Positions 35,295 through 45,896 are shown, counted from the first letter of the stretch. The stretch is 64,000 nucleotides of DNA from Cladocopium goreaui (GCA_947184155.2 CAMXCT020001513.1:407501-471500), one strand, 5' to 3'. Numbers and translations: made by a program. Notes: generated from the sequence alone by a model not told the origin.

Positions 35295-35394
35295 CTGCAA
35301 TTTCCTTCCCCAAAGAAATAGCTACGACACCGTCCTGGTCCCGCGGCAAGACCACGGGCACAGGCACGGAGTTGTTTCCTCTGGCGAGAGCCAA
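35295..35394 (-). CDS. Internal exon, unidentified product
   Basis: Minus: TGTCCCAG then 33 codons containing NNSVPVPVVLPRDQDGVVAI, then GCAG/GTTTTG. About 45 percent of codons start with G, 64 percent with a purine, and 67 percent end in G or C. A GA-type donor (TTGGG/GAAGG) would instead join it in phase to the minus reading of 34797-34889. Two plus frames are open with weaker purine bias. Confidence 0.45.
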
Positions 35395-35496
35395 CTGGGA
35401 CAAGCCAGATGGGAAACTCAGAGATGGGAAAAAAAACTCCCATTGTTTCTGAGATGTTCTGAGGAAATGGATCTAACAAATATATATATATATATA

Positions 35497-35612
35497 TCTG
35501 GGTAAATTATAATATTTCACCAACCTGAATAGTTCGGCCATTTGGGGATGATTCCCCTTATTAACCATGATTCCCAGTGAGGTCGCAGTGAGGTCGTTAT
35601 AATTTACCCAGA
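35497..35612. mobile_element. Family G MITE-like element
   Basis: TCTGGGTAAATTATAATATT to GTTATAATTTACCCAGA with AT flanks. It carries CAGTGAGGTCGCAGTGAGGTCG, also seen near 32105, 30742 and 27838, and its left end recurs at 43851 and 28493. Confidence 0.85.
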
Positions 35613-35649
35613 TATATATATATATATATATAAAGAGTGTGTTTTTTTC

Positions 35650-35926
35650 TCTCCATATTTTGAAGCTCAATGCGTGATCTGAACTGTGTGTTGCCAGAGA
35701 TTCCACTGTCATGTGCGTCCCCACAAAATGTGGGGTCCACCACATAGATGAAACAACCATGCAGGGTGGGTTGACCAAAGCGGTTGATATCAAGAAAATC
35801 TGGTGATGGAGCCACGCATCCTCCAAACGATACAGATCTATCACGGATGGAAAGTCTCAAAGTATGAGCAACAAACATGACAAAAACAACGGATGATGCT
35901 GCTAACACAAAAAGGAACAAACACAT
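35650..35926 (-). CDS. Long open frame with N-terminal hydrophobic segment
   Basis: A minus frame of up to 109 codons begins MCLFLFVLAASSVVFVMFVA, like a signal anchor, followed by a Cys-containing soluble part. Codon statistics are only neutral, and a plus frame (DSTVMCVPTKCGVHHIDETT) with 75 percent purine first positions overlaps its middle. Confidence 0.3.
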
Positions 35927-36234
35927 GCTGTGATGGGTTGACGCCTGTTTGACACACTTAGGACTTGATCTTTATCATTGACGGCGTACTTTCCCAAAGC
36001 ACGGCCCATCGTCATTCGATGATATGTGCAGCGTTCCAAGCCCGAAATCTCATTCGATGAAGCACTGGCTGGTTAAAAACTTGGATCCTAGTTCATGAAT
36101 TGCGAGGATTTCAAGTAATATTGGGTCGGAGACAACCCCGGAAAAATTATCCTTCACCATCATGTATCCATTAGATCAATGGGTTTTCTCCATATCTTTG
36201 ATAGGTAAAATATCTATTTGTTTACAAAAACATA

Positions 36235-36343
36235 CAGTGATGGCCATTTATTAGTTATAACTGGTTATTTCTATGGGATAAAATACATTCTATAAATGGT
36301 GTTTTCTTAGTACTTATAACTGGTATAACTTGGGCCATAACTG
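36235..36343. mobile_element. Family D MITE-like element
   Basis: TA then CAGTGATGGCCATTTATTAG, and AACTTGGGCCATAACTG then TA. Confidence 0.88.
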
Positions 36344-36574
36344 TAATGATATCCCATTAAAGAAGAAACAGCCAGACCTCCAAGGCCTGAATGATATCAC
36401 AGCTCATCAACCAGCATGGGTCCTTTATGAAATACTGGTTGATTTTGAAAGGCACCCGGGAATGAAATGGACTATTATATGGTGAATCAGATGATGGTTA
36501 ATATGTGGTTAATGTACTGTTAATAGTGGTTCATATATGGTTATTATATATGGTTAATGATGGTTCACAATAAC

Positions 36575-36682
36575 CTGGTTGGTGGTTTTTCGCCACCCCT
36601 CTGAAAAATGATGGACTTCGTCAGTTGGGATGATGAAATTCCCAATATATGGAAAGTGATAAAATTCCAAACCACCAACCAG
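36575..36682. mobile_element. Family B MITE-like element
   Basis: CTGGTTGGTGGTTTTTCGCC to TTCCAAACCACCAACCAG with the standard core. Confidence 0.87.
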
Positions 36683-36875
36683 ATATTAATTGGTACTTCG
36701 ATGGGCCATGGAATGACAGTTAATTGCTTAGTAACTGGAATATTTCCCTATTTAATGGCTCAAAAAGCGCTGTTACCGCAGTTAACTACTCCACTACTCC
36801 CATGGCCGCCCATGGCCCATCTAGGTCAATAATCCCCTCTAAACCAACTATACCAACTATAAACCAACCACTTAC

Positions 36876-36959
36876 GGCGCCCCCAGTACCCCTTCTCCCC
36901 CTTCCCTTCCAAAGCGGTTGCCTGTCACATGCAGATTCTGCACTGGCAAGCTCCTTCGC
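36876..36959 (-). CDS. Internal exon, unidentified product
   Basis: Minus: ATCGAG then 28 codons beginning AKELASAESACDRQPLWKGR, ending exactly at GCC/GTAAGT. About 75 percent of codons start with a purine and nearly half with G. The N-terminal part is helix-prone and the C-terminal part Arg/Gly-rich. A plus frame with CRFCTGKLLRLDEF to a stop at 37007 is open but has weaker codon bias. Confidence 0.45.
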
Positions 36960-37519
36960 CTCGATGAATTCACCGGAAAAATGAGGAAAATTGTTGGCTA
37001 CAAGTAGATGTGTAGATGTAGTTACTGTTGAGCTTTGGGAGCCAACTTTTTGATGTGACTGTCTTAGAGATTGTTTAAGTAAGATCTACTATAGAAACAC
37101 ATTGTTGATTGACACAAACCTTATATATGTCTTGTACAGTATGATACACATGAATACGCATGACATAGTAAAAACGCAATCATTATATAGGTAGTAAAAT
37201 AGCACAGTCGAATTCAATTCTCATGCGCTGAATTTTATCGAGGTCACACATGTCATACATGTGGCAAAATTATCTTATAGAGCTGGATAAAACTAGTAGA
37301 TGTTCACTTTGTTTGGCATCATGACCATAAACCAAAAGAATGTGTGTCCATCATAGATGTCTAATTCAACAGACATGTAAACATAAATGAAGCATTGCAT
37401 TGAACGATGAAACAATTTAGCTGCATCATCCTAGTTGGCCAGTATATCAACGAAAAAAATACAAACGTGTAAATCATCAAATTCAAACTCACCAACAACA
37501 AGAAACAAGAGGGACCCTG

Positions 37520-37659
37520 CAGCCAGTTTTTCAAAATGGAGTTTCAAGTGCATTGACTACAACTTGATTCCTAGTTGCCCCTGGGTATCACCTTGTACCA
37601 GCTGCCATTGGCTACGGGATGCGGAGTGGGTAAAACTATGTGAATCCCTCATTCCGATG
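37520..37659. CDS. Exon-like island, strand unresolved
   Basis: Plus: a Cys-rich frame (PCTSCHWLRDAEWVKLCESL) to ATG/GTAGGT. Minus: GIHIVLPTPHPVANGSWYK between GAATGAG and AAG/GTGATA. Confidence 0.3.
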
Positions 37660-38369
37660 GTAGGTTTGTTTTTTTTTTAATATATATACCACTAAAGTGG
37701 GGGGGTGTAAGATTCTTGCAACAAGTAGGCCCTAGGCGCCCATCATTTCATTGTAACAACCTGAAACTTCTGAAACCGTTCCACCTTTTCGAGTTGTTTC
37801 AAACTTGGAAATGAGGAGGTCCTCAAAGGGTTCCTATTTCAAGAAAAGTCAATCAAGCGGGGACTTTCCCAATATGCACTTCTTTGACAGGATCTGTTTA
37901 TGGCCTACAAGGATCTACAAGTGCTGTTTGCAAACATTATTCGAGTTGGTGTAACACACCCCCGATCTATATAAGTTTGATTTTTAACAGCACACACCCT
38001 AATAATGTTGTATCCTGATTAGCAGCTGGATTCGCTATTGTGGTTAGAATTCTCCACATGATTCAGCACCCCTGATTAGTTGTCTATGTTGTCTGGGTTT
38101 CGTAATGTGGCAAGATTTTTTGGCAAACTTTGTTCTTCTCAAATAAAGAAATGTTTATGTAAAAACACAAACTAGCATTTTTTTCCGTGAAAAAATGCTT
38201 GTCTGCCTTTCCTAAAAGACCCAATCCCTTAATAAACCCTTATTAACGAACAGCTTTTTCGCAAATTTCCAAGGCACTGGACCATGAGAGGGGTCCAGTT
38301 CACTTTAGTAGGTTTGTTCCCCGGGTTCACAATTGCAGCAAACTTGTTCTGAGGTGATCCTATAGGTTA

Positions 38370-38660
38370 TCTTTCTCTTTCCTCTTCCTCTTTGTCTTTC
38401 TCTTCCTCTTTGTCTTTCTCTTCCTCTTCCTCTCTCTCTCTCTCTTTCTCTGTCTCTCTTGTTATTTCACTTTTAGTTCCTCCCTCTCTCTCTCTCTTGT
38501 TATGTCCCTTTTACTTCCTCTCTTTCGCTCTCTCTTTCTCTTTCTCTATTGTTATTTCTCTTTTCTTCCTCTTTATCTTCTCTTTCTCTTTCACATTTTC
38601 CTTCTCTCTCTCTCTCTCTCTCTTTCTTTTTTCTTTCTCTTTCTCTTATTACACCTTTAA
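38370..38660. repeat. Polypyrimidine CTTT/CTCT tract
   Basis: About 290 bp of nearly pure C/T on plus. The Ser/Phe/Leu frame on plus and the Arg/Glu frame on minus are composition artefacts. Confidence 0.95.
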
Positions 38661-39078
38661 TAAAAAATGAGGTGCAAAAGGTAACGCAATCAACATGCTG
38701 AACCCCACTCACTACAAGTACTACAATAGACGTACAAATTCTACAAGTAGAAATGCTACAAGTACAAATAGTACAGGTACACATATCATAAGCTACATCA
38801 GCAAAACAAAGTTTTTAATTGTATGCCAATTCTCGCAAATTAAAATCATCATTTAAAAAAAATGTAGGAATGTATCGTATCCTATCTGGGGAACAAATTT
38901 TGAAAAATAAACTTTAAACAGAGTATATGATCTGTTTGGGGGGGGGTGAGACACACACACACAAATCAGGATAGAACATTCGTGCGAATGAACTAAACCA
39001 ACTTAGCGAAATTCAACTAGCAATCCCCATACTTGTTGGTCAAATCTCCGATAATAAGGGATTTGTTCACGACAAATT

Positions 39079-39186
39079 CTGGTTGGTGGTTGACCTACCC
39101 CTCTGAAAAATATGAGTTCGTCAGTTGGGATGATGAAATTCCCAATATATTTGGAAACATAAAAAATGTTTCAAACCACCAACCAG
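39079..39186. mobile_element. Family B MITE-like element, AATT duplication
   Basis: CTGGTTGGTGGTTGACC to TTTCAAACCACCAACCAG with AATT at both flanks. It is 108 bp (36 codons), and a plus frame reads through it from 39033 to 39332. Confidence 0.88.
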
Positions 39187-39210
39187 AATTGGTACAAATC
39201 GACCATTGCA

Positions 39211-39331
39211 GGCTTGAAACCATGCAGGTGCTTGGTGTGCTGGCGGCTGGCCGTTGGCAGACCTGCAGCAAGAAAAAATCTTCCAAATGCAAATGTTGTT
39301 GCACTCAGAAGATTCCACAGGAAATTCCTTG
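39211..39331. CDS. Exon-like island, strand unresolved
   Basis: Plus: after CCATTGCAG then G, LETMQVLGVLAAGRWQTCSK to a stop at 39330-39332. Minus: after TTGCTGCAG then G, SANGQPPAHQAPAWFQACNG into the family B end at CTG/GTTGGT. Confidence 0.33.
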
Positions 39332-39514
39332 AACAACTTGAACACATTCATTTTACATGATGATTTTGCGTTTGGTTACCTATCTGACAGGTAACGGGAA
39401 GATGAGGGATTTATTGCAACCCCCAAAAAAGATAGAAAAAAATGAAACCTGAAAATGATGGGAGAAACACCACCTATACCATGCTGGAAATATGTTCCTA
39501 CATTCTTGTGGGTG

Positions 39515-40433
39515 ACCACAAAACAAATTCGTGTCCTATCAAGTCGCGTGGATTCCAAGTACTACGTCTTTTTGTATTGCACATGACGTTGCAATTCCAC
39601 TCAACATCAACTGCAACATGTGTTCATCGTCAAAAGTACAAACAGTTTCCTTAATTTCTGGTAAACGTTTACATAACTATGGAAAGATCCACCATGTCTA
39701 ATGGGAAATTCCACTATAAATGATCATTTTCAGTAGCAAACTGTTAGTTTACCAGAGGGTACTTTCAACCCAATCTCTGAGTCGCGGACCAAACAGTCAC
39801 ATACCTCTGTGGGGTCTCCTTCCTTTGCGGCGTGTCCTGACGGACGCACCATTGCATGGCGGTACAAGGTGGCGCCCCCCAACGTTCAAAGTTCGTTTAG
39901 TTCCACAGCTATAGCTGGTTGGTGGTTGCTTCTAACCCCTCTGAAAAAATATGACTTCGTCAGTTGGAATGATGAAATTCCCAATATGATGGGAAAATCA
40001 TAAAATGCATGTTCCAAACCACCAACCTATCATGAATGGTGGCTGTGTTCTACAGCAACTTAGCAAACTATGGGGCATCACCTTGCACATCAATTTGAGG
40101 AAACAGTTGATTTTCAAAAATATCCGTGCTATCAGTGAACTCGATTGCGACCTCGAATTCTCGAATGTATTCAGCCTGAGGCTAGCTCGATGATTCAACT
40201 GATTCAACTATCGATGGTGGATCTTTCCCTCTAGCGAACTGTAACAAATTACCAGAGGGACAAACGTTGTTCTTTCAAAAACTCAAAAAAAACAAAGTTG
40301 CATCTCGATGTCAGGATGGGAGGACAGCCACATCTCGGTCTGCCTTGAAGTGATAGACCAGTTGCGGCTTGGGCGCCGGCCTTGGATGTCAAACCAGCAG
40401 CAAGCGACCAACGAAGAAAAAATCGACCCATGA
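39515..40433 (+). CDS. Four-exon model spanning element introns
   Basis: Proposed exons are 39515-39660, 39756-39868, 40107-about 40180 and 40298-40433. Exon 1 (FCIAHDVAIPLNINCNMCSS) ends TCTG/GTAAAC inside the left end of a family A element. Exon 2 begins at its CCAG/AGGG end, reads SVGSPSFAACPDGRTIAWRY, and ends AAG/GTGGCG in a family F end. Exon 3 (LIFKNIRAISELDCDLEFSN) and exon 4 (SGWEDSHISVCLEVIDQLRL, stop TGA at 40431) keep the frame, the last join needing a GC donor. No family recognised. The uninterrupted frame across two element excisions is the main support. Confidence 0.42.
39659..39761. mobile_element. Family A element acting as a candidate intron
   Basis: CTGGTAAACGTTTACATAAC to GTTAGTTTACCAGAGGGTA. 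Candidate splice sites are GT at 39661 and AG at 39754-39755, both inside the terminal repeats. Confidence 0.85.
39866..40090. mobile_element. Family F element with a family B element nested inside
   Basis: Outer ends AAGGTGGCGCCCCCCAACG and CTATGGGGCATCACCTTG. A family B copy (39915 to about 40028, CTGGTTGGTGGTTGCTTC to CAAACCACCAACC) lies within. The block is the candidate intron between exons 2 and 3 of the model at 39515-40433. Confidence 0.75.
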
Positions 40434-40453
40434 GTTGGGGGTTGGAAAAACTA

Positions 40454-40516
40454 CAGTTATGGCCAGATATTAGTTATAACTGGTTAGTACTTATAACTGG
40501 TAAAGGGCCATAACTG
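40454..40516. mobile_element. Short family D element
   Basis: TA then CAGTTATGGCCAGATATTAG, and GGGCCATAACTG then TA. The shortest family D copy (63 bp). An island begins at 40519. Confidence 0.85.
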
Positions 40517-40518
40517 TA

Positions 40519-40612
40519 GAAACATCAGCAATTCCGGCAATGGCCTGAAGGATCTGGTTGAGGGTGTGAACAAAAAAGAGGGGGCAACTGGGCCATACTT
40601 GCCTTACATGGC
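40519..40612. CDS. Exon-like island beside a family D element
   Basis: Plus: from CTGTAG the frame NISNSGNGLKDLVEGVNKKE runs to TGA near 40610. The start lies at the element's TAG. The minus strand is partly open. Confidence 0.3.
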
Positions 40613-40687
40613 CTGACACAGAGCTTATACCAGCTACTAGTAATTACTGGTAGGTACCTAAAAGAATAGGTACTGTACCTCTTAAAG

Positions 40688-42019
40688 ATGCCCTCGACAT
40701 TGCTATCCTCCAAGCTTGCACATTGGCACATTGGCAGACTTGGATCTCTTGGATCTGATCAAGATGGCCCAACAATCAAACAAATCCTACGGTAGATTCC
40801 CCAGTCATGATAGTCATGATGAATCGAAAGGTTGATTGCAACTCACCAAGACCTCTTCAGCAAATCCTTTCCACATCTGCCATGGCTTTCTCTTATATAT
40901 AGGCTACTCCCTTAAAAATTTCAGGGTTTATCCGAACATTTCCCACTTTTGGAAATACATTTTTTTCAGAGGATCCCCCGGATCCCTCCCATTTTCCAAG
41001 CAGCGGAGTGCATATTGGAGCCCTTGGAAGAGTACGTCCTGACAGCGTATGGAGGTCATGGCTAACCGTGAAAAACCATCTTGAAGGAGGACCGAAAAGT
41101 GGTTGAATCCCTGAATTAACATCGGGATTCAGCCTGAATATACTTTATAGACATATATTAATATGTATATATATACAGTATTATACAGTATATATGTCAG
41201 ATAACTTAACATAAATATAAATACTAATACAAGTAAAGTATCATTTGCTTGTGATAGGAACGATACAGTATTGAGCGAAAAAACAGCACAACTAATGATA
41301 AATGCATCACCAGTCTTTGGCGACATCGAGGTCCCCCAAAAACACAAGACATCGAGGCCCAAAAAGATAGACACGTTGTTCCTAGCTATATCACATCGGC
41401 AAAATGTCTCCAAAATTTCTTGGATCAACATAGAAATTAATCAAAATTGATGACTGATGGTCACCATCAAATTTCTTGGGATTGATGTTTTGTTTTGTTT
41501 TTTTCCTGGGAGATGAGTATATATTACATAGATGATAGTTTATTTCAACATGTTCTATTCTTTGGAGGTGTTTGCTCAAAGCGTGCTGGAAGCACCACTT
41601 CCAAGGTCTTACTCAGACTCAGCTCGCATTTTCAGTGGCTTGCGCTTGCTGCAAGGAGATCATATGTTCCCTTTCTTTTCTTGGAAAACAAGAAAAAACA
41701 CAGATACATATATGATTCATGATATATTTATATATATATGAGATATATGGGTGTCCCCCAAAGTAGGCTACCCTAAATCCGATGATTCTCATTATCATGT
41801 TCCAAACAAAATGGTTATTCCGCAATTCCCTCAGTGGAGGATACATCCAAAGATAGCATTTTACTAAACATGGATTTTCCAAAGATACATCCAACAAAAA
41901 CCTTGGCAATCACCCATCTCAGCCAGATGTTATACCAAACTTTGATGAATTTTCCGGAGAAAAACATATCCAAAGCGTATCCAACCCATCACGGCCTGGG
42001 TCTTCTGTGCGAGGGCTAG
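40688..42019 (+). CDS. Tentative five-exon gene model, about 183 codons
   Basis: Proposed exons are 40688-40791 (begins MPSTLLSSKLAHWHIGRLGS), 40972-41054 (IPRIPPIFQAAECILEPLEE, after TTTTTTCAGAG), 41314-41405 (FGDIEVPQKHKTSRPKKIDT), 41568-41655 (VFAQSVLEAPLPRSYSDSAR) and 41835-42019 (stop TAG 42017). Phases agree at all four joins, using three GT donors and one GA donor. Because several frames are open in each island the agreement is suggestive only. Minus alternatives exist, notably at 40928-41122. No domain recognised. Confidence 0.32.
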
Positions 42020-42121
42020 TGGCCGTGCTCTCCACACCTGGAAGCTGAGTGGACGTTGTTTGTGGTTTGAGGAACCACCGGATATCTGGGGATATGTGTG
42101 AAGATACAATCAAATATAGTG

Positions 42122-42230
42122 CAGTTATAGCCATTTATTAGTTATAACTGGTTATAAATGGGATTATACCTTCTATAAATGGGGTTATAAGTACTATTAG
42201 GTACTTATAACTGGTAAAGGGCCATAACTG
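42122..42230. mobile_element. Family D MITE-like element
   Basis: CAGTTATAGCCATTTATTAG to AAAGGGCCATAACTG with the family core. Confidence 0.85.
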
Positions 42231-42327
42231 TGGGATATTGCGGGGTATGATTGGATATGATGAAATTGGTGTGATATAACTGATATAACTGTCAACAACA
42301 GGGACTTCATTGTCACGTCTAGTCTAG

Positions 42328-42525
42328 GATATAACCCCTGATGCTAAATCCAACGCTGCGGGCTGCGGCACCCGAAATTCATGCGGTCTACCTTGGATCC
42401 TAATTCAACATCTGCTTGAACAGGAAAAACAACGTTTGAAATCACCAGCTGAGGTGTATTTCCTGAGGCAGTTGCTGATCAAATCCACTGATCACCGGAA
42501 ATTCCGAGCCGTGCTTCCCACTTAG
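42328..42525 (+). CDS. Probable terminal exon, 65 codons plus stop
   Basis: GTCTAGTCTAG then G opens a plus frame to TAG at 42523-42525. It contains GLPWILIQHLLEQEKQRLKS and ends EVYFLRQLLIKSTDHRKFRA followed by VLPT. The second half looks like an amphipathic helix. Purine bias is neutral. It has no ATG, so it must be an internal or terminal exon if real. Product unknown. Confidence 0.4.
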   Translation, partial: DITPDAKSNAAGCGTRNSCGLPWILIQHLLEQEKQRLKSPAEVYFLRQLLIKSTDHRKFRAVLPT

Positions 42526-42845
42526 TATGTCACAAGCTGCCAAAAAAAACGGGGTATACGTAAGGTTTATCCAATTGTAACAAGTGTTGTAACATGTTAC
42601 AAGCTACTTATGAAATGAGATGAACCACCAAGTATAATTCACAGAAAACAACCTTCAGTCCTTTGTGTTCAAGCCCTCCTTTCGCAGGTGTACTCTACAT
42701 TCTTGTCGAAATGTTGGTTTGCCTATAGCTCCAGGTTATAACTACGGTTCATGGCGCAAAGATAGTAACGTTGGTTAGCATGAGTTTTGCCAGTTAAACC
42801 CATCACTTACCCAGAGTTCATGGTTGGATGGGTCAATATGCACAG

Positions 42846-43118
42846 CTGCGTATGGCACCTACACCATCCAAGGTGACGCTTGAGAGTCTGGAAGGAATCC
42901 TCAGCTGCCATGACGGCGGCTGAGACCCCCAACATGGGCGTAGCCGAGACCCATGGCTACGCCAGTGCCATGTTTTTTTGGATTGGGTACTGTACTCCCT
43001 AACAAAGGAACAGCCTTGGGATGTGCTATGCTGCTTGGATCTCTTGAGTGGCATGCTGAAGCAATTCATAGACCCCATATGATAGACGTTTGGGAAACCT
43101 CCCAAAAGATGTTATATT
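42846..43118. CDS. Exon-like block with several open frames
   Basis: Plus frames include APTPSKVTLESLEGILSCHD (after ATGCACAG), TAAETPNMGVAETHGYASAM, and a 57-codon frame starting MATPVPCFFGLGTVLPNKGT. A minus frame of 90 codons is also open (42833-43105). Coding is likely; arrangement is not resolved. Confidence 0.3.
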
Positions 43119-43587
43119 ATTAGATATGGTTATTGCAGGGTTTGACACCATGGCAGATCTTCAAACAATTTTCAAAAGCTTAAGATATTAGAGTTCCAAG
43201 TACGATAAGATCAAAACCTACCGAGAAATCCGATGCCAATCAATGCCGCCAGCATTTTATCCCGCCATAACCCTCACCTTTTTGAATTTGTAAGGTTTGC
43301 TGCTAAAAAAACAACATCTTTTCTTGGTGGAACGCGTCTGTCCTTTTGTAAATAAATCCTCAGGTTTCATGTATGACATGTTCAAAACATGGCACATGGG
43401 GTGTGGTCATCCATCCCATAAAGAGAAACCTTATGGCAAAACAAAAAAACATATTCATGGATTGATGACTATCCCACAATTAATGGGTTCACAATTTCTT
43501 CAAAATCCAACTTGTGATTTAGTTGCTGAATGTTACCACATTAATTAAAAAGTATATTTCCATCAAACCGACCCAACTAACATCTAC

Positions 43588-43693
43588 TACCCTCTGGTAA
43601 TTTAACATAGCTATTGAACATGGCCATTTATAGTGGATTTACCCATTGAAAATGGTGATTTTCCATAGTTTTTTGTAGGTTTACCAGAGGGTA
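43588..43693. mobile_element. Family A MITE-like element
   Basis: TACCCTCTGGTAATTTAACA to GTAGGTTTACCAGAGGGTA. An exon-like island follows immediately. Confidence 0.88.
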
Positions 43694-43811
43694 GTAGTTG
43701 TGAAATCCAACAAACAAACCATCGACTCAGCACCCAGCTCATCATCCCGCATCTGCGGAAAGCGCCAACACGGCGAAAGGATTGAATGGAAGATTGAATG
43801 GGAATAGAACT
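43694..43811. CDS. Exon-like island abutting a family A element
   Basis: All three plus frames from the element's CCAG are open for 30-40 codons, and part of minus is open. Strand and frame unresolved. Confidence 0.25.
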
Positions 43812-43902
43812 CATCAACAATATATTAGGGACTATAATTGGAAATTAATAATCTGGGTAAATTATAATATTTCACTAACCTGAATTTGAACATGGAAATG
43901 GT

Positions 43903-44014
43903 TACCCTCTGGTAAACGTTTACATAACTATGGAAAGAGCCACCATTTCTAATGGGTAAATCCACTATTTCTATGGTCATTTTCAATAGCTTTTTGTATG
44001 TTTACCAGAGGGTA
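43903..44014. mobile_element. Family A MITE-like element
   Basis: TACCCTCTGGTAAACGTTTA to GTATGTTTACCAGAGGGTA. A fragment of family G (TCTGGGTAAATTATAATATT) lies just to its left. Confidence 0.88.
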
Positions 44015-44365
44015 TATTAGGGAATATCATGGGAAATTAATAATTAGGATATCATGAGGTGAAACATGTGCATATATTGATTTTGCGCCACCTACGGTCA
44101 TGATAAAATTGGGCTTTCATGGGAATAGAACGAATGTTGGCAACCCAATGCCACAAACCTACCTTTTGGGGATGGTTTATGCCCATTTATGATCATTTAT
44201 GGATATTTATGGTGATTTTAAGGGTCTTTGCCACATGGAAGATATGATGGGGATATCGGATATGATGTGGATTTACTAGGATATGACTGTTGATATGACC
44301 AAGCACATTACCACAAGGTGTTGCCTTCCAGTTTATGCGTGTTGGTTCCTAAACCCAACTATACG

Positions 44366-44590
44366 TAGCTATTTCGAACGGCTACGGCATGCTGTGCTGG
44401 CTACATATATGTGACTGTGAAGAGCGATGCATGGAACTGTAAAATCCTTGGTAGCCTTGGTGGAAGTGTCATAGTGGACACAAAACCCTTGGTGGAAGTG
44501 TCTTTCCATCACAAGACCCTTACCCGCTTCAAGCGCACGATGGAGTTGTCGGCGGGATCCTGCATGGAGTTCCTCTACACTTGTTGGTAA
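44366..44590. CDS. Large exon-like island open on both strands
   Basis: Plus: a 73-codon frame from ACGTAG to TAA, containing GSLGGSVIVDTKPLVEVSFH, with about 65 percent GC third positions. Minus: a 119-codon frame (44369-44728) containing VEELHAGSRRQLHRALEAGK. Purine bias is equal. Confidence 0.35.
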
Positions 44591-44961
44591 ACAATTCATA
44601 GACTTGGGGTCCTTCGAGTGGCCCCCTGATTGGTGGTGGATATTGGTGGTAGTACTGGTAAGATTTTCCATTGGTGGAATCTCCAAGTGGAACCCATCTG
44701 TGGATTCGTTGGTGGTAGGCACTCTCATGGTGGAATTGTGTAGATGGAGTTCGGCTATTGGTTCATCACCGTAAACCCAAATGTTAACCTATCGTCAAAA
44801 GAATGTCATAAACCAACTTACATTCAACTGGGGGACTACCTTGTATATGATGTAAGAAAGGACATAGCCGCTATCTTTGGGATGATTTCTTTTAGCATGT
44901 TCTATTTGTAGGTCTTACTGTGAGGTGGTTCTCAGCCAGGAATTTCTGATTTTTTTTGAGC

Positions 44962-45047
44962 CAGCCCTTTTGTTGGGTGTGGTGGAAAAATACCTCCAGC
45001 CAGCGCCAAAAAAAGTCTCTGCGGCGTCAACGGGGGACAGTAACTAG
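44962..45047. CDS. Exon-like island, possible terminal exon
   Basis: Plus: after TTTTTTTGAG, PALLLGVVEKYLQPAPKKVS to TAG at 45045-45047. A second plus frame is open. Confidence 0.3.
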
Positions 45048-45242
45048 GGTTCCCCCACAGCTTGTCTAGTCAGCTGCATTGCAGTCAGGAAGCACATCTA
45101 TTTCAGGAAATATACACCTAATATTATGGCAAGATCCTAGGGTTTACCCGCAAGGTTAGAATGGAGTTCAAATATGATCCTTCGACATGCTCAAAAACCT
45201 GCGCAGGGCCCGTTGGGCCAGTGTTTTGGTATTTACCAGACG

Positions 45243-45322
45243 ACGAACCCTAAACCCTAGAACCCTAAAACCCTAAACCCTCAAACCCTAAAACCCTGAA
45301 AACCCTGAAAACCCTGAATCCG
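45243..45322. repeat. Interstitial telomere-like repeat (CCCTAAA variants)
   Basis: About ten degenerate units: CCCTAAA, CCCTAGAA, CCCTAAAA, CCCTCAAA, then CCCTGAAAA. It resembles plant/alveolate-type telomere sequence (TTTAGGG) on the opposite strand. Confidence 0.85.
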
Positions 45323-45467
45323 AAAGCAGAAAACACTGCGTAGGCGTATACGCAGTATTTTCTGCAGTTTCTCTTCTCATGTTCGACGACAGGGAATCCT
45401 CAATGTTGAAGTCCGGACAAACCACGGGGTCTGTGCGTAATATTAGGTACCGCCCTAGATGCTTTAT

Positions 45468-45690
45468 CTGGTTGGTGGTTGAGCCACCCCCCAAAAACAT
45501 ATTAATCAGATTGGATCACCATCCCAACTATTGGGGAAGTCATAGAAGCCATGTTCCAGTCGCCACCAACCAGAATTCCCTCTTGTTATTTAACATAGCC
45601 ATGGAAAATGGCCCATTTATAGTTGATTTTCCCATTAAAACCTCCATTTATAAGGGATATTCCATGGCTATGTTCCAAACCACCAACCAG
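45468..45690. mobile_element. Composite family B/A/B block
   Basis: A family B copy (45468-45573) is followed by a family A core (CCCTCTTGTTATTTAACATA to CCATGGCTATG) that runs directly into a second family B right end (TTCCAAACCACCAACCAG). It looks like a nested insertion or a recombinant of the two families. Confidence 0.75.
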
Positions 45691-45896
45691 TTATAGATAC
45701 CTAAATGTTTTCCAACCCAGAAACCACCAGCGACCCGAAAAACCAGTGGGAGCTATGGGAACCCACTAAGCACCCTTCAACGGTATACGGAAACGAACGC
45801 TTTCCCTTTGATAACTTCACAGTTTGCTATTAAAAATTACCCATGTTTATAGTATTTTATAGTGGATCTACATATAAAATCATGGTTTTTCAACAG

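Noticed and set aside
36887-37007. Plus exon with a CRFC motif ending at 37007
   Set aside because: Attractive, but the minus reading of the same island has a GTAAGT donor, 75 percent purine first positions and exact codon boundaries, so minus was preferred.
38392-38784. Ser/Phe-rich plus and Arg/Glu-rich minus frames
   Set aside because: Pure composition effect of the polypyrimidine tract.
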